Shown here: piece after piece, positions 45,645-56,742 of the stretch
How the letters are laid out: every line of letters starts with the position of its first letter
How positions within the stretch are numbered: the first letter of the stretch is position 1
NCBI RefSeq assembly: GCF_003990645.1
Contig: NZ_RYZK01000004.1
Span: 248,001 to 312,000, forward strand
From: Shimia sediminis
GTDB taxonomy: Bacteria > Pseudomonadota > Alphaproteobacteria > Rhodobacterales > Rhodobacteraceae
Direction of reading: 5' to 3'
Length of the DNA stretch: 64,000 nt
Program-made: the position numbers and the translations under genes
Notes under the pieces: model-generated
Told to the model about the DNA's origin: nothing
The model's database searches: none
What the model saw: only the letters and a program-made list of their open reading frames with translations

Positions 45645-45671
45645 TGTCCCTCCGGCGCGCCCGGAGGGACA
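45645..45671 (+). other. Stable intercistronic stem-loop between xylF and xylH
   Basis: TGTCCCTCCGG (45645-45655) and CCGGAGGGACA (45661-45671) form an 11-bp GC-rich perfect stem with a CGCGC loop, 8 bp after the xylF stop. The bases after it are C-rich, with only four T further down, so it is more likely a 3'-end protector or partial terminator than a full stop. Such elements after binding-protein genes favour binding protein over permease. Confidence 0.7.
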
Positions 45672-45779
45672 CCCCCACCCTTTTCCCTGAAAATGCACTA
45701 TGGTTGACTGCGAGGGTCATTGCGACTCGGGCGCGCTCAGTCTTGCGCACACATAACGCCACGATTGGGAGGCGAGGAT

Positions 45780-47045
45780 ATGCAAAAACCTGCAAGACAT
45801 TTTTTGACCAGTCTGGGACTGGACGTCCGCCTCTTAGGCATGATTGGCGCTCTGGTCTTTATTTGGCTCATGTTTCACTTTGCGACGGACGGGCGGTTTC
45901 TGACACCCCGGAACCTGTTCAACCTGTCTGTACAAACCGCTTCGGTTGCGGTGATGGCCACGGGCATGGTGTTTGTAATCGTGACCCGCCACATCGACCT
46001 CTCAGTCGGGTCCCTGCTTGGCCTTCTCGGCATGATCATGGGCACTCTGCAACTGAACATCCTTCCCGACATTGTCGGCCTCGGACACTGGTCCATCTGG
46101 ATCATCACGGTTTTCATCGGCATCAGCGCCGGTGTCGCCATCGGCGCCTTTCAGGGCTGGATCATTGGCTACCTGACTGTCCCGGCTTTCATCGTCACGC
46201 TTGGCGGTTTTCTCGTCTATCGCGGTGCGGCCTGGTGGGTGACCTCAGGCCAGACCGTCGCCCCGCTTGACCCCACCTACAAACTTCTCGGCGGTGGGGC
46301 CGAAGGCACGCTGGGAGAGACCCTCAGCTGGGTCCTCGGCGTAATCGCGGCCCTTGCGGCTGTGGCGGTCATGCTGATCAGCCGTCGCACCAAGGAACGC
46401 CATGGTATTCAGGTCAAACCGATTTGGGCCGAAGGCACCCTGATGGGGCTTGTCGTCGCGCTCACCGTCGGCTTTGCCTGGCTGATGAACTCTTACAAGG
46501 TTCCGGACCGGGCCGCCGCACGGATTGCCAAGGCGCGTGGCTGGGACGTCCCAGAGGACTTCACGATGTATCACGGCATCGCTATTCCCGTGGTGATCCT
46601 GCTGGCAGTTGCCATCGTCATGACCATCGTATCTCGCCGTACCCGTTTTGGACGATACGTCTATGCCACCGGAGGCAACCCCGAAGCGGCAGAGCTTTCC
46701 GGCATCAACACACGCCTGCTGACCGTAAAGATATTTGCCCTGATGGGAGGGCTTACCGCAATTGCCTCGGTCATCGCATCCGCCCGACTGGGAGCTGTCG
46801 GCAATGACCTTGGAACGCTCGACGAGCTTCGTGTCATTGCAGCGGCCGTGATTGGCGGGACTGCACTGTCAGGTGGTGCAGGGACGATTTATGGCGCCGT
46901 CATTGGGGCCCTAATCATGCAGTCACTTCAGTCAGGCATGGCCATGGTTGGCGTCGACGCGCCGCTGCAATCCGTTGTCGTCGGCATGGTGCTTGTGCTC
47001 GCCGTCTATATCGACATCGTCTATCGCCGCCGCACTGGCGCTTAA
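45780..47045 (+). CDS. xylH: D-xylose ABC transporter permease
   Basis: A 421-residue membrane protein of the ribose/xylose/arabinose permease group, with about ten to eleven transmembrane helices. It has the conserved GMVFVIVTRHIDLSVGS and, near the C-terminus, VIAAAVIGGTALSGGAGTIYGA. The extra central segment with the charged stretch SRRTKERHGIQ makes it longer than RbsC, as expected for XylH. The ATG at 45780 follows GGGAGGCGAGGAT. It is followed by xylG after 15 bp. Confidence 0.94.
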   Translation: MQKPARHFLTSLGLDVRLLGMIGALVFIWLMFHFATDGRFLTPRNLFNLSVQTASVAVMATGMVFVIVTRHIDLSVGSLLGLLGMIMGTLQLNILPDIVGLGHWSIWIITVFIGISAGVAIGAFQGWIIGYLTVPAFIVTLGGFLVYRGAAWWVTSGQTVAPLDPTYKLLGGGAEGTLGETLSWVLGVIAALAAVAVMLISRRTKERHGIQVKPIWAEGTLMGLVVALTVGFAWLMNSYKVPDRAAARIAKARGWDVPEDFTMYHGIAIPVVILLAVAIVMTIVSRRTRFGRYVYATGGNPEAAELSGINTRLLTVKIFALMGGLTAIASVIASARLGAVGNDLGTLDELRVIAAAVIGGTALSGGAGTIYGAVIGALIMQSLQSGMAMVGVDAPLQSVVVGMVLVLAVYIDIVYRRRTGA

Positions 47046-47060
47046 GAGAGGATCAGACAC

Positions 47061-47822
47061 ATGAACGCTCAAACCCCTCTCGTCGACATGCGCGACATCC
47101 ATATCTCCTTTGGCGGGATCAAAGCTGTGGATCACGTCTCGGTCGACCTCTACCCCGGCGAAGTTGTGGGGCTACTCGGCCACAACGGCGCCGGAAAATC
47201 GACCCTGATCAAGATCCTGTCGGGGGCCTATGCCGCCGATGGCGGCGAGATTTATGTCAATGGCCAAAAGGCTGATATCAACAATCCACGCGACGCCCGC
47301 AAATACAATATCGAGACGATTTACCAGACGCTGGCACTGGCCGATAACCTCGATGCAGCCTCGAACCTGTTTCTGGGTCGTGAACTTGTCACCGCCGCAG
47401 GTTTTGTCGACGACGACGCCATGGAGGCAGAGTGCCGCAAGATCATGGGGCGCCTGAACCCGAACTTTCAAAAGTTCAACGATCCGGTATCGGCGCTGTC
47501 AGGCGGTCAACGCCAATCGGTCGCCATCGCCCGTGCGGTCTATTTCAACGCCAAGATCCTGATCATGGATGAACCTACCGCCGCGCTGGGTCCACACGAG
47601 ACCCAGATGGTTTCGGAACTGATCCAGCAGCTGAAATCCGAAGGTATCGGCATCTTCCTCATCAGCCATGACATCCACGATGTGATGGAGCTGTGTGATC
47701 GTGCCAGCGTGATGAAAAACGGCCAGTTGGTCGGCACTGTGGATGTCAAGGATGTCACCGATGACGACCTTCTCAGTATGATTATCCTCGGCAAAAAGCC
47801 TGAGGGGGTAACCGTTTCCTAA
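47061..47822 (+). CDS. xylG: Sugar ABC transporter ATPase, single-domain xylG
   Basis: A 253-residue ABC ATPase with Walker [10 protein letters not shown], signature [14 protein letters not shown], Walker [13 protein letters not shown] and switch His in LISHDIHD. Enterobacterial XylG is a double-domain protein of about 510 residues; this single-domain form must work as a homodimer, as in several alphaproteobacterial sugar transporters. It completes the xylFHG transporter. A Rho-independent terminator lies 21 bp after the stop. Confidence 0.92.
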   Translation: MNAQTPLVDMRDIHISFGGIKAVDHVSVDLYPGEVVGLLGHNGAGKSTLIKILSGAYAADGGEIYVNGQKADINNPRDARKYNIETIYQTLALADNLDAASNLFLGRELVTAAGFVDDDAMEAECRKIMGRLNPNFQKFNDPVSALSGGQRQSVAIARAVYFNAKILIMDEPTAALGPHETQMVSELIQQLKSEGIGIFLISHDIHDVMELCDRASVMKNGQLVGTVDVKDVTDDDLLSMIILGKKPEGVTVS

Positions 47823-47842
47823 GACACAAAAGGAAACAAAAC

Positions 47843-47877
47843 AGGCCCGGGGCGCGCTTTGACGTCCCGGGCCTTTT
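47843..47877. terminator. Rho-independent terminator between xylG and katG
   Basis: AGGCCCGGG (47843-47851) and CCCGGGCCT (47866-47874) form a 9-bp GC-rich stem with a 14-nt loop, followed by TTTT. On the minus strand the same stem follows the katG stop at 47894 and is trailed by weaker A/T bases, so it may serve both convergent genes. Confidence 0.8.
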
Positions 47878-47893
47878 CCTTGGCAGCGCTGGG

Positions 47894-50269
<2,376 letters not shown>

Positions 50270-51178
50270 ATGGTAAATCTCACCCTCCGTCAGCTGCGGT
50301 ACTTTCAGGCTCTGTCCCTTCACGCGCACTTTGGCCGCGCCGCCGAGGCCTGCGCCGTGTCCCAACCCGCCATGTCCGTACAAATCAAAGAACTGGAAGA
50401 AACACTGGGTGTGCGGCTATTTGAACGCTCCGCCCGCCACGTGCGCCTGACCGGGTTCGGAGAGGTGTTTGCAGAGCGGGCGGATTCAATCCTGCGTGGC
50501 GTGGATGATTTGGGCGATCTCGCGCGCGCATCACGCGAGGACTTTTCGGGGCGTTTGCGTCTTGGAGTGATCCCAACGATTGCGCCCTATCTTCTGCCAA
50601 CTGTGATCGGACACCTGTCTCATTCATATCCATTGTTGGAAATTCATGTCCGTGAAACGCAGACCTCAAAGTTGCTGCAAGAACTGGCCGCAGGCCGTTT
50701 GGATACAGCCATACTGGCCCTCCCGGTTTCAGATCCGGCCTTTGAAGAAATCGAATTGTTTCGCGAGAGCTTTGTTCTGGTTCGACCTGAAAGCGAGACG
50801 GGCAAGCCAGTGCCTAGCCCGGAAAAACTCCGGGAAATGCGGCTATTGTTGCTCGAAGAGGGGCACTGCTTTCGCGATCAGGCGCTTGCGTTTTGCAATA
50901 TCCAATCTGCGTTGCCACGCGAAAACCTGGATGGCAGCTCTCTGTCCACCTTGGTGCAGATGGTCAGCGCCGGAATTGGGGTCACCCTGATCCCCGATAT
51001 GGCTGTCCGCGTTGAAACGCGTTCCGCTCATGTGGCGATTGACCACTTTGGCACACCTCAGCCATTTCGAAGCGTGGGCATGATATGGCGCAAGTCCAGT
51101 CCGCTAAAACAACGTTTCAGGCAAATTGCCGACCTTGTCAGCACGGCAGCTCACGAGCGAAGAATGTCGTCAGCCTAG
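50270..51178 (+). CDS. oxyR: OxyR, hydrogen-peroxide-sensing LysR regulator
   Basis: A 302-residue LysR protein. The HTH is HFGRAAEACAVSQPAMSVQIKELE. The effector domain contains EEGHCFRDQALAFC, matching the OxyR redox segment GHCLRDQAMGFC with both cysteines and their 8-residue spacing, so the peroxide-switch disulfide is present. Divergence from katG confirms the role: it activates katG upon oxidation and probably regulates itself. Its stop codon shares CTAG with the stop of the convergent LysR gene (4-bp overlap). Confidence 0.95.
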   Translation: MVNLTLRQLRYFQALSLHAHFGRAAEACAVSQPAMSVQIKELEETLGVRLFERSARHVRLTGFGEVFAERADSILRGVDDLGDLARASREDFSGRLRLGVIPTIAPYLLPTVIGHLSHSYPLLEIHVRETQTSKLLQELAAGRLDTAILALPVSDPAFEEIELFRESFVLVRPESETGKPVPSPEKLREMRLLLLEEGHCFRDQALAFCNIQSALPRENLDGSSLSTLVQMVSAGIGVTLIPDMAVRVETRSAHVAIDHFGTPQPFRSVGMIWRKSSPLKQRFRQIADLVSTAAHERRMSSA

Positions 51179-52065
51179 CGCTGTTCCGAAACCTCCGCAG
51201 CGATCCACCTACGAAACGCCGCCACCGGTGGATGGTCCGCCAGTGCTTCGGGCCATACAAGATAGTAGGCCCCCATCGACGTGCGCTGTGCGGTTTCATC
51301 CGTGACCAAGGTTCCTTCCGCAAGCTCTGCTTCAACCAGATACCGTGGCATCAAGGCAGCGCCAGTGCCAAAAACGGTTGCCTTGAGCATTGTTGCGAAC
51401 TGGTCGAATTCAATGCCACTCGTCTGGGGTTGTCCGGAACCCTGCTGCTCGAACCACTGAGACCAAGCCCCGGATCGCGTTTCCAGCTGCAACAATGGCA
51501 AGTTCTTGAGCTTGTCCAATGTCAGACGCCCTTCGCACACCAGCGGCGACGCCACAGGCACCACCTCTTCTTCCATGAGCTTCAGAGATCCTGTGCCGAA
51601 CCAATCATCTTGCCCAAAATGAATTGCGGCATGAAATTTTTCCAAGGCAAACTCAAATGGGACGGTACGCGTGGCCAGATTGATCGTGACACCGGGATTG
51701 CGGGATAGAAACGCAGGAAGCCGCGGTGCCAGCCAATGCGTACCAAACGCAGGCAAAATCGCGAGCTCCAGTACACCACCCTCCGGATTGGATTTGAGCG
51801 CCACAGTCGCATTGGCAAGGTTGGTCAGGGACTTTTGAACTTCCGTTGCATAGGCTCGCCCCGCCGGTGTTACCGCAAGGCGACGCCTTTCGCGGACAAA
51901 CAATGAGACCTGCAACTGCTGCTCCAGCTTCTGGATTTGCCGACTGACCGCGCCTTGTGTCAAATCAAGTTCCGCAGCAGCGTCCGTGACTGACCCAAGC
52001 CTGGCTACCGATTCAAATGCCGACAGCCAAGACAAGGGTGGCAGAAAGCGTCGAGGTATATGCAT
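51175..52065 (-). CDS. LysR-family regulator (GcvA type) divergent from aminotransferase operon
   Basis: A 296-residue LysR protein with HTH GSVTDAAAELDLTQGAVSRQIQ and an effector domain bearing LAILPAFGTHWLAPRLPAF and GAALMPRYLVEAEL. It is a clear paralogue of the LysR beside gcdH at 19361-20233, sharing the RRFxPP start and most of the HTH. The ATG at 52065 has GGAA 5 nt upstream; an open extension to 52143 has no site. A perfect palindrome, CATTTCGAAATG, overlaps its leader, suggesting autoregulation. It probably controls the divergent aminotransferase/E1/acyltransferase genes; the inducer is unknown. Confidence 0.87.
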   Translation of the reverse strand: MHIPRRFLPPLSWLSAFESVARLGSVTDAAAELDLTQGAVSRQIQKLEQQLQVSLFVRERRRLAVTPAGRAYATEVQKSLTNLANATVALKSNPEGGVLELAILPAFGTHWLAPRLPAFLSRNPGVTINLATRTVPFEFALEKFHAAIHFGQDDWFGTGSLKLMEEEVVPVASPLVCEGRLTLDKLKNLPLLQLETRSGAWSQWFEQQGSGQPQTSGIEFDQFATMLKATVFGTGAALMPRYLVEAELAEGTLVTDETAQRTSMGAYYLVWPEALADHPPVAAFRRWIAAEVSEQR

Positions 52066-52072
52066 ATCATTC

Positions 52073-52084
52073 CATTTCGAAATG
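52073..52084. promoter_or_regulatory. Perfect palindrome in the LysR/aminotransferase gap
   Basis: CATTTCGAAATG is a perfect 12-bp dyad, 7 bp upstream of the LysR start and 86 bp before the divergent aminotransferase. It overlaps the LysR ribosome-binding region, so protein bound here would limit its own synthesis. It is a candidate LysR or other regulator site. Confidence 0.5.
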
Positions 52085-52170
52085 TTCACATGCCGATGTA
52101 TCGCTGTATTTTCCGAAAAACAAATATAACCTGCGATCCACACACTGAATTACATTTCCGGCAGTAATCA

Positions 52171-53373
52171 ATGACACGTCAAACACCCTTCCGCCGATCC
52201 CAGCGCGCCGCATCTCTTGAGCTCTCCGAAATCGTTCAAATCTCCGAGGCCGCCCGCGCCTTGAAAGCTTCTGGCAGGGATGTGCTGACCTTCGGGACCG
52301 GAGAGCCAGACTTTCCGACACCAGCGCACGTCATAGACGCCGCCATGCAAGCGGCCCGGAACGGCGAAACCACGTATCCGCCCACGCGCGGAACGCCCGC
52401 ACTCCGGGGCGCGATTTTGAAGGCAACGGATTTTGAGGCCGCGTCAGATGAGGTGATTGTCAGCACCGGCGCAAAACAGGTGATTTCCAACGCATTTCAG
52501 GCAACCCTCGATCCCGGCGACGAGGTGATCGTGCCCGCGCCTTACTGGACCAGCTACAGCGACATCATCCAGTTCTGCGAGGCAACAATGGTGCCCATCC
52601 CCTGCGCGCAGCAACACCAGTTCCGCTTGCGGCCCGAGCAATTGGAGTCTGCCATTACAGACAAAACGCGATGGGTGATGCTCAACTCACCTGGCAACCC
52701 GTCTGGTGCCATATATGGGCGTGAGGATCTCAATGCCCTCGCCGAAGTTCTGCGCAAATACCCTCATGTCTGGATCCTGGCAGATGAGATCTACCAGCAC
52801 ATTAGCTACGCGCCCTTTACGTCGTTCCGCGAGGCTGCTCCCGATCTTGCCGAGCGTACCCTGATCGTCAACGGCGTTTCCAAGTCTTATGCCATGACCG
52901 GATGGCGCATAGGTTGGGGGATCGGCCCAGCGCCCTTGATAGATGCCATGGTCGCAATTCAGGGACAGTCCACGTCCGGTGCCTGTTCTGTCAGTCAGGC
53001 GGCGGCTGTGGCCGCTTTGACAGGGCCGCAGGACTTGTTAGCCGAACGATGTGCCGCGTTTCTCAAACGGCGCGATATGGTTGTTGACGCATTGAACGCG
53101 ATGCCAGGCATTGCGTGTGACGTGCCGGGGGGCGCATTCTATGTCTTTCCGGATTGCACGTCCCTCTTTGGTTGCGAAACACCAAACGGCAGCTCGATCA
53201 CAAACGACGCTGACGTATGCAGCTATCTCCTCAACCACGCCTTGGTGGCGCTTGTCCCAGGCAGAGCCTTTGGCCTGCCGGGCCACTTCCGGATGAGTTA
53301 CGCCTATGGCGAAGACGATCTGGCCGAGGGCCTCTCCCGAATGGCCCGTGCCATCAACCTTCTAAAATCCTGA
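52171..53373 (+). CDS. PLP-dependent class I aminotransferase
   Basis: A 400-residue fold-type I aminotransferase of the aspartate aminotransferase Ibeta-like group. It has LTFGTGEPDFPTP near the start, the tyrosine region VPAPYWTSYSD, LNSPGNPSGAIY, LADEIYQHISY, and the PLP-lysine segment VNGVSKSYAMTGWRIGW (Lys about residue 237). A C-terminal Arg that would bind the substrate carboxylate lies in HFRMSYA. It would convert an amino acid into a 2-oxoacid; the next gene encodes a 2-oxoacid dehydrogenase, so the pair probably deaminates and then decarboxylates one substrate. Which amino acid is not evident. Confidence 0.9.
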   Translation: MTRQTPFRRSQRAASLELSEIVQISEAARALKASGRDVLTFGTGEPDFPTPAHVIDAAMQAARNGETTYPPTRGTPALRGAILKATDFEAASDEVIVSTGAKQVISNAFQATLDPGDEVIVPAPYWTSYSDIIQFCEATMVPIPCAQQHQFRLRPEQLESAITDKTRWVMLNSPGNPSGAIYGREDLNALAEVLRKYPHVWILADEIYQHISYAPFTSFREAAPDLAERTLIVNGVSKSYAMTGWRIGWGIGPAPLIDAMVAIQGQSTSGACSVSQAAAVAALTGPQDLLAERCAAFLKRRDMVVDALNAMPGIACDVPGGAFYVFPDCTSLFGCETPNGSSITNDADVCSYLLNHALVALVPGRAFGLPGHFRMSYAYGEDDLAEGLSRMARAINLLKS

Positions 53374-53387
53374 ACAAAGAGCGCCCC

Positions 53388-55571
53388 ATGGATCGTGCCG
53401 ACATCGTTGATCAGACCTTTCGAGAAAAACTCTCGGCTGGAACACTGCCCCAAGGCCCTGCCGCGTCCGGCCCCCTCACGGCACCTGACGCCGTCGCGGT
53501 GTTTCGCGCGCAATGCCTTAGTCGCAATCTTGACCGGCGCTCGCGAAAAATGCAGGCGATGGGTCAAGGTTACTACACCATTGGCTCGTCGGGACATGAA
53601 GGCATGGCAGCCGTCGCCGCTGCACTTCGCCCGGACGACATGGCGTTTTTGCACTACCGGGACGGCGCATTTCAAACCATGCGCTCCTCGCAAGTTCCGG
53701 GCACCACGCCAACGTGGGACATGCTGCTCAGTTTTGCCACATCCACAGAAGACCCGATATCCGGTGGACGTCACAAGGTTCTGGGGTCCAAGGCGTTGAT
53801 GATCCCGCCCCAAACCTCGACAATCGCCAGCCACCTGCCAAAGGCCGTCGGTGCGGCCTATTCCATCGGTCTGGCCAAACGCCACGCGCCCGAGCACAAG
53901 GTGCTCACGGACGACAGCATTGTCATGTGCTCTTTTGGCGACGCGTCCTCAAACCACTCAACCGCGCAAGGTGCGATCAACACGGCCTGCTGGACGTCTT
54001 TTCAATCGGTCCCGATGCCATTGCTGTTTGTCTGCGAAGACAACGGCATCGGCATATCAACGCGCACCCCCAAGGGCTGGGTCGGCGAAAACTTCTCGAA
54101 CCGGCCGGGTCTCAAGTACTTCCACGCCAATGGTCTCGACATGTTTGATACCTATCGCGCGGCGCGGGAGGCAGAGGACTACGTCCGCACCCGCAGAAAG
54201 CCCGCATTTCTCCACCTGTCCCTGGTCAGGCTTTACGGACATGCCGGATCTGATCTGCAGCAAGCCTATCTACCTAAGACGATCTTCGAGGGTTGGGAGG
54301 CTGATGACCCCCTCATGCATTCTGCCCGCCTTTTGACGGACGCCGGCATTCTGACAGAGCAACAAGTGCTTGAAATCTACGACGAGGCAGACGCCCGCTG
54401 CGCCCGTCTGGCCGAAGAAGTGGCAACGCGACCCCGCCTGAAAACCGCTGAGGACGTCATGGCGAGCCTGATCCCACCGGTTCGCGCCTGCGCCCCGTCA
54501 AACGGCCCCTCTGATGGAGCTCGCCTAAGCGCCTTTGGCTCCGACGCCAAACAACTCGACACGCCCCAACCCATGTCGCGGCTTTTGAATTGGGCATTGA
54601 CTGACCTCATGCTGACACATGAAGAACTCGTCATGATGGGCGAGGATGTCGGCCTTAAGGGCGGAGTTTACGGCGTCACTCAGAAACTGACCAATCGCTT
54701 TGGACCAGACCGCATGATCGACACGCTGCTCGACGAGCAGTCCATCCTGGGGCTTGCCATTGGCATGGCGCATAACGGCTTTGTCCCGATGCCGGAAATT
54801 CAGTTCCTCGCCTATCTCCACAACGCCGAAGACCAAATACGGGGCGAAGCGGCAACGCTCAGCTTCTTCTCCAACGGTCAGTTCACCAACCCCATGGTGC
54901 TGCGCATCGCAGGGCTGGGCTACCAAAAAGGCTTTGGCGGGCATTTCCACAACGACAACTCGCTTGCGGTGCTGCGCGACATCCCGGGCGTTATTCTGGC
55001 CTGCCCCTCAAACGGTGCGGATGGTGCCCGAATGCTGCGTGAATGCATGCGTCTGGCGCGCGAAGAGCAACGTGTAGTCGTTTTCATCGAGCCGATAGCG
55101 CTCTACCCCATGCGTGATCTGCACGAGGAAAAAGACGGCGGTTGGATGCGCACCTACCCCTCGCCCGATCAGACTATTCCTTTGGGCGAAGTGGGTGTTT
55201 CCGGCGACGGCCCACTTGCCATCGTGACCTATGGCAACGGAACCTACCTTAGCCACCAGGCGACAAGGATGCTCTCTGATCAGGGCATTGAAACCCGTGT
55301 CATCGACATGCGCTGGCTCGCGCCCTTGCCCACTCAGGGCATTCTGGACGCGCTGCAAGGCGCAGAGAAAGTCCTGATTGTTGACGAATGCCGCACCACC
55401 GGCAGCCAATCCGAGGCCCTTATGGCAATGCTGGCAGAGAATTGCGACCTGCCGACCGCGCGCCTTGCTGCCCAAGACAGTTTCATAGCAACGGGCCCGG
55501 CCTATGCTGCGACAATGCCCTCATGCGACAGTATCGTTGACGCGGCCAAAACACTCTGGAGCACAAAATGA
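53388..55571 (+). CDS. Fused alpha-beta E1 component of a branched-chain-type 2-oxoacid dehydrogenase
   Basis: A 727-residue thiamine-diphosphate enzyme joining both E1 chains. The alpha part (residues about 40-370) has YYTIGSSGHEG and the ThDP motif FGDASSNHSTAQGAINTA to EDNGIGIS. The beta part (about 395-727) has MGEDVGLKGGVYGVT, MPEIQFLAYLHNAEDQI, the active-site FGGHFHNDNS, and ILACPSNGADGARM. It resembles the branched-chain (2-oxoisovalerate) E1 family. No E2 acyltransferase or E3 gene is nearby; the next gene, overlapping by 4 bp, is a FabD-like acyltransferase. The ATG at 53388 is used because the alpha N-terminus begins there. Confidence 0.9.
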   Translation: MDRADIVDQTFREKLSAGTLPQGPAASGPLTAPDAVAVFRAQCLSRNLDRRSRKMQAMGQGYYTIGSSGHEGMAAVAAALRPDDMAFLHYRDGAFQTMRSSQVPGTTPTWDMLLSFATSTEDPISGGRHKVLGSKALMIPPQTSTIASHLPKAVGAAYSIGLAKRHAPEHKVLTDDSIVMCSFGDASSNHSTAQGAINTACWTSFQSVPMPLLFVCEDNGIGISTRTPKGWVGENFSNRPGLKYFHANGLDMFDTYRAAREAEDYVRTRRKPAFLHLSLVRLYGHAGSDLQQAYLPKTIFEGWEADDPLMHSARLLTDAGILTEQQVLEIYDEADARCARLAEEVATRPRLKTAEDVMASLIPPVRACAPSNGPSDGARLSAFGSDAKQLDTPQPMSRLLNWALTDLMLTHEELVMMGEDVGLKGGVYGVTQKLTNRFGPDRMIDTLLDEQSILGLAIGMAHNGFVPMPEIQFLAYLHNAEDQIRGEAATLSFFSNGQFTNPMVLRIAGLGYQKGFGGHFHNDNSLAVLRDIPGVILACPSNGADGARMLRECMRLAREEQRVVVFIEPIALYPMRDLHEEKDGGWMRTYPSPDQTIPLGEVGVSGDGPLAIVTYGNGTYLSHQATRMLSDQGIETRVIDMRWLAPLPTQGILDALQGAEKVLIVDECRTTGSQSEALMAMLAENCDLPTARLAAQDSFIATGPAYAATMPSCDSIVDAAKTLWSTK

Positions 55572-56602
55572 CTCTTACCGCAGTTGTCGTCGCTCCGGGT
55601 CGCGGCACATACAATAAAACCGAACTGGGCTACCTGCTCCGTCATCACGCCAAACGTCGGGCCCTATTTGATACGTTTGATGATTTTCGACGGTCTCAGG
55701 GCCAGGAAACCATATCAGAACTGGACGAAGCACCACGGTTTATTGGCTCGAAACATACGCGCGGCGACAACGCCTCGCCGCTGATCTATTCCTGCGCCTA
55801 CTCGGACTTTTTGGCAATTGACCGCGATCGCATAGACATCGTCGCCGTGACCGGCAATTCGATGGGCTGGTACATCGCTCTCGCCTGCGCCGGTGCGCTG
55901 AACGATTTGGGTGGCCTTCAGGTCGTGAATACAATGGGCACCTTGATGCAAGATCACCTGATCGGCGAGCAGCTCATTTACCCCTTTGTCAACGACAATT
56001 GGCAGCCTGTCCCGGCTCAGCAACAAGATATCTTAGCCACCGTTGCCCGGATCAATGCCCTGCCAGACCACGTATTGGACCTATCTATTGACCTCGGCGG
56101 CATGCTGGTTCTGGCAGGCAACGACCTAGGTTTGGCGGCCTTTGAGCGCGAAATGCCGCGTGTTCAGGACCGGTTTCCGATGCGCTTGCCTAATCACGCT
56201 GGGTTCCACACCGCCCTGCAAGAACCGGTTGCAGCGCTCGGACGTCAGGCCCTTTCGGAGGACCTGTTTCGGCAACCCTCTTTGCCCCTTGTTGACGGTC
56301 GTGGTGGAGTTTGGTGGCCACACTCCAGCCATCTCCCGGCACTCTGGGATTACACGCTCAATCATCAGGTTGTGAAATCTTATGACTTCACCGCCGCCAT
56401 CCGCACAGCCGCGCGCGAATTCATGCCGGACCTGTTTATCGTTCTAGGACCAGGCACAACGCTGGGCGGTGCCGTCGCGCAATCTCTGGTTCTTTCGAAC
56501 TGGCGCGGGTGGGACACCAAGAATGCGTTTCAACAAGAGCAATCCCAAAACATGCGGCTCGTGTCGATGGGCAACCCTGACCAGCGCGATTTTGTCACCT
56601 AG
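55568..56602 (+). CDS. FabD-like acyltransferase with altered carboxylate-binding site
   Basis: A 344-residue alpha/beta-hydrolase-like acyltransferase related to malonyl-CoA:ACP transacylase. The nucleophile motif reads TGNSMGWYIALACAG (Ser near residue 97; FabD has GHSLG), the catalytic His is in LPNHAGFHT (about residue 209), and VLGPGTTLGG matches the C-terminal glycine loop. In FabD the segment MRGKFMQ carries the Arg that binds the malonyl carboxylate; the aligned TMGTLMQ here has Met instead, so a non-carboxylated acyl group is expected. It is translated with the E1 fusion (ATGA overlap), which lacks an E2 gene. No acyl-carrier-protein gene is seen nearby. Confidence 0.83.
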   Translation: MTLTAVVVAPGRGTYNKTELGYLLRHHAKRRALFDTFDDFRRSQGQETISELDEAPRFIGSKHTRGDNASPLIYSCAYSDFLAIDRDRIDIVAVTGNSMGWYIALACAGALNDLGGLQVVNTMGTLMQDHLIGEQLIYPFVNDNWQPVPAQQQDILATVARINALPDHVLDLSIDLGGMLVLAGNDLGLAAFEREMPRVQDRFPMRLPNHAGFHTALQEPVAALGRQALSEDLFRQPSLPLVDGRGGVWWPHSSHLPALWDYTLNHQVVKSYDFTAAIRTAAREFMPDLFIVLGPGTTLGGAVAQSLVLSNWRGWDTKNAFQQEQSQNMRLVSMGNPDQRDFVT

Positions 56603-56742
56603 CCAGATCGCCGCCAGGGTCATGGCCCCCCAAACAGTGGCCCGTTTGCGACCAGCCACTCGGTGTTTGCCTTGCCCTGTTTGGGCCGCCCTCTTATCCT
56701 CAGGGAAAAGGCGGCAGACCTATTTCAGATCGGAAAGACACC

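Noticed and set aside
53217-53387. N-terminal extension of the fused E1 protein
   Set aside because: It overlaps the aminotransferase gene; the ATG at 53388 gives the family-like start after a 14-bp gap.
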